This document shows, piece by piece, positions 63,881-64,000 of a DNA stretch of 64,000 bases; positions within the stretch are counted from its first letter, which is position 1, and each line of letters begins with the position of its first letter. The translations under genes and the position numbers were made by a program. The notes under the pieces were generated by a model. That model searched no databases. It saw only the letters and a list, made by a program, of their open reading frames with translations, and was not told where the DNA came from. Source of the stretch: Terriglobales bacterium (GTDB lineage: Bacteria; Acidobacteriota; Terriglobia; Terriglobales; Acidobacteriaceae); NCBI GenBank assembly GCA_025980765.1, contig JAICXB010000020.1:1-64000 (forward strand). Direction: 5' to 3'.

Positions 63881-64000
63881 ATGAAACACCTACCAAAGTG
63901 GATGCTGGCCTTAGTTCTTGCCGGTTCCATGACTCTCCCCGTCGTCGCTCAACCCAAAGGCAATTCCAAAGATGAACCGAAAGATGAGCCCATTCCAACC
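63881..64000 (+). CDS. Secreted protein, truncated by the window edge
   Basis: Only the first 40 codons are present: MKHLPKWMLALVLAGSMTLPVVAQPKGN, then a Lys/Asp/Glu/Pro-rich stretch. The signal peptide is clear. Nothing can be said about the rest. The start lies 6 nt after a TAAAAGC stretch and has a GGAG at about -13. Confidence 0.6.
   Translation, partial: MKHLPKWMLALVLAGSMTLPVVAQPKGNSKDEPKDEPIPT

Overview
The window looks like a chromosomal segment of an Acidobacteriota bacterium, probably Terriglobia-like. The inference rests on a duplicated orphan ABC permease of the ADOP type, a 1125-residue Oar-like TonB-dependent receptor with an N-terminal carboxypeptidase-regulatory domain, many secreted beta-rich proteins, a SWIM-finger transposase, and dense families of short palindromic intergenic repeats. 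Base composition is about 57-60% GC by eye, with an AT-richer patch near 24.4-27.4 kb. No rRNA, tRNA or CRISPR array was recognised. TGA serves as a normal stop for many genes here.

Layout. 0.2-10.9 kb: truB, a rhomboid protease, an ADOP permease, a VapBC-type toxin-antitoxin pair, an SDR, a periplasmic peroxiredoxin with an in-frame TGA at its catalytic cysteine position, a TetR/acyl-CoA ligase pair, thiG and a DUF962 protein. 11-17.6 kb: sucC and sucD, separated by a MITE-like repeat and a frameshifted four-helix-bundle gene, then ndk, a 4-OT-like tautomerase and transketolase. 17.8-24.2 kb: a secreted CocE/NonD hydrolase, a Na+/H+ antiporter, a DinB-like protein and secreted proteins. 24.4-27.4 kb: an AT-rich island between direct repeats, with a frameshifted transposase and a 52-residue zinc-ribbon gene. 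28-31.1 kb: a four-gene leftward operon (Cys-rich protein, outer-membrane barrel, heavy-metal-associated protein, TlpA thioredoxin). 31.2-39.5 kb: DedA, a ThDP enzyme, a very large FAD/Fe-S oxidoreductase, a PPC-domain protein and an endo/exonuclease-phosphatase protein. 40-43.6 kb: the TonB-dependent receptor. 43.8-53.7 kb: a nearly complete reductive pyrimidine catabolic cluster. 54-57 kb: a Crp/Fnr regulator with ric and nnrS. 57-60.6 kb: phosphoketolase (interrupted by an amber codon) with acetate kinase. 60.7-64 kb: an SDR, an inositol-phosphate synthase and two secreted proteins, the last cut by the window edge.

The most striking observation is that two separate genes appear to encode selenoproteins. 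The peroxiredoxin at 6410-6970 has TGA at its peroxidatic cysteine. The HMA-domain protein at 29188-29730 has TGA at both cysteines of its GMTCxxC metal-binding motif, giving a UxxU motif. In each gene a stem-loop lies at a suitable distance downstream and fits the bacterial SECIS pattern. The UxxU protein sits in an operon with a TlpA-type thioredoxin, an outer-membrane barrel and a Cys-rich protein, which suggests an envelope metal or redox system built around diselenol chemistry.

The pyrimidine cluster links together as follows: NCS1 permease (uptake), PreT/PreA (uracil or thymine reduction), dihydropyrimidinase, beta-ureidopropionase, class III aminotransferase and CoA-acylating semialdehyde dehydrogenase, giving acetyl-CoA or propionyl-CoA. 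The Crp/Fnr gene is followed by a TGTGA-N6-TCACT palindrome in front of ric-nnrS, a compact nitric-oxide response module. Phosphoketolase plus acetate kinase would form an acetyl-phosphate/acetate branch if the amber codon is read through or is an error.
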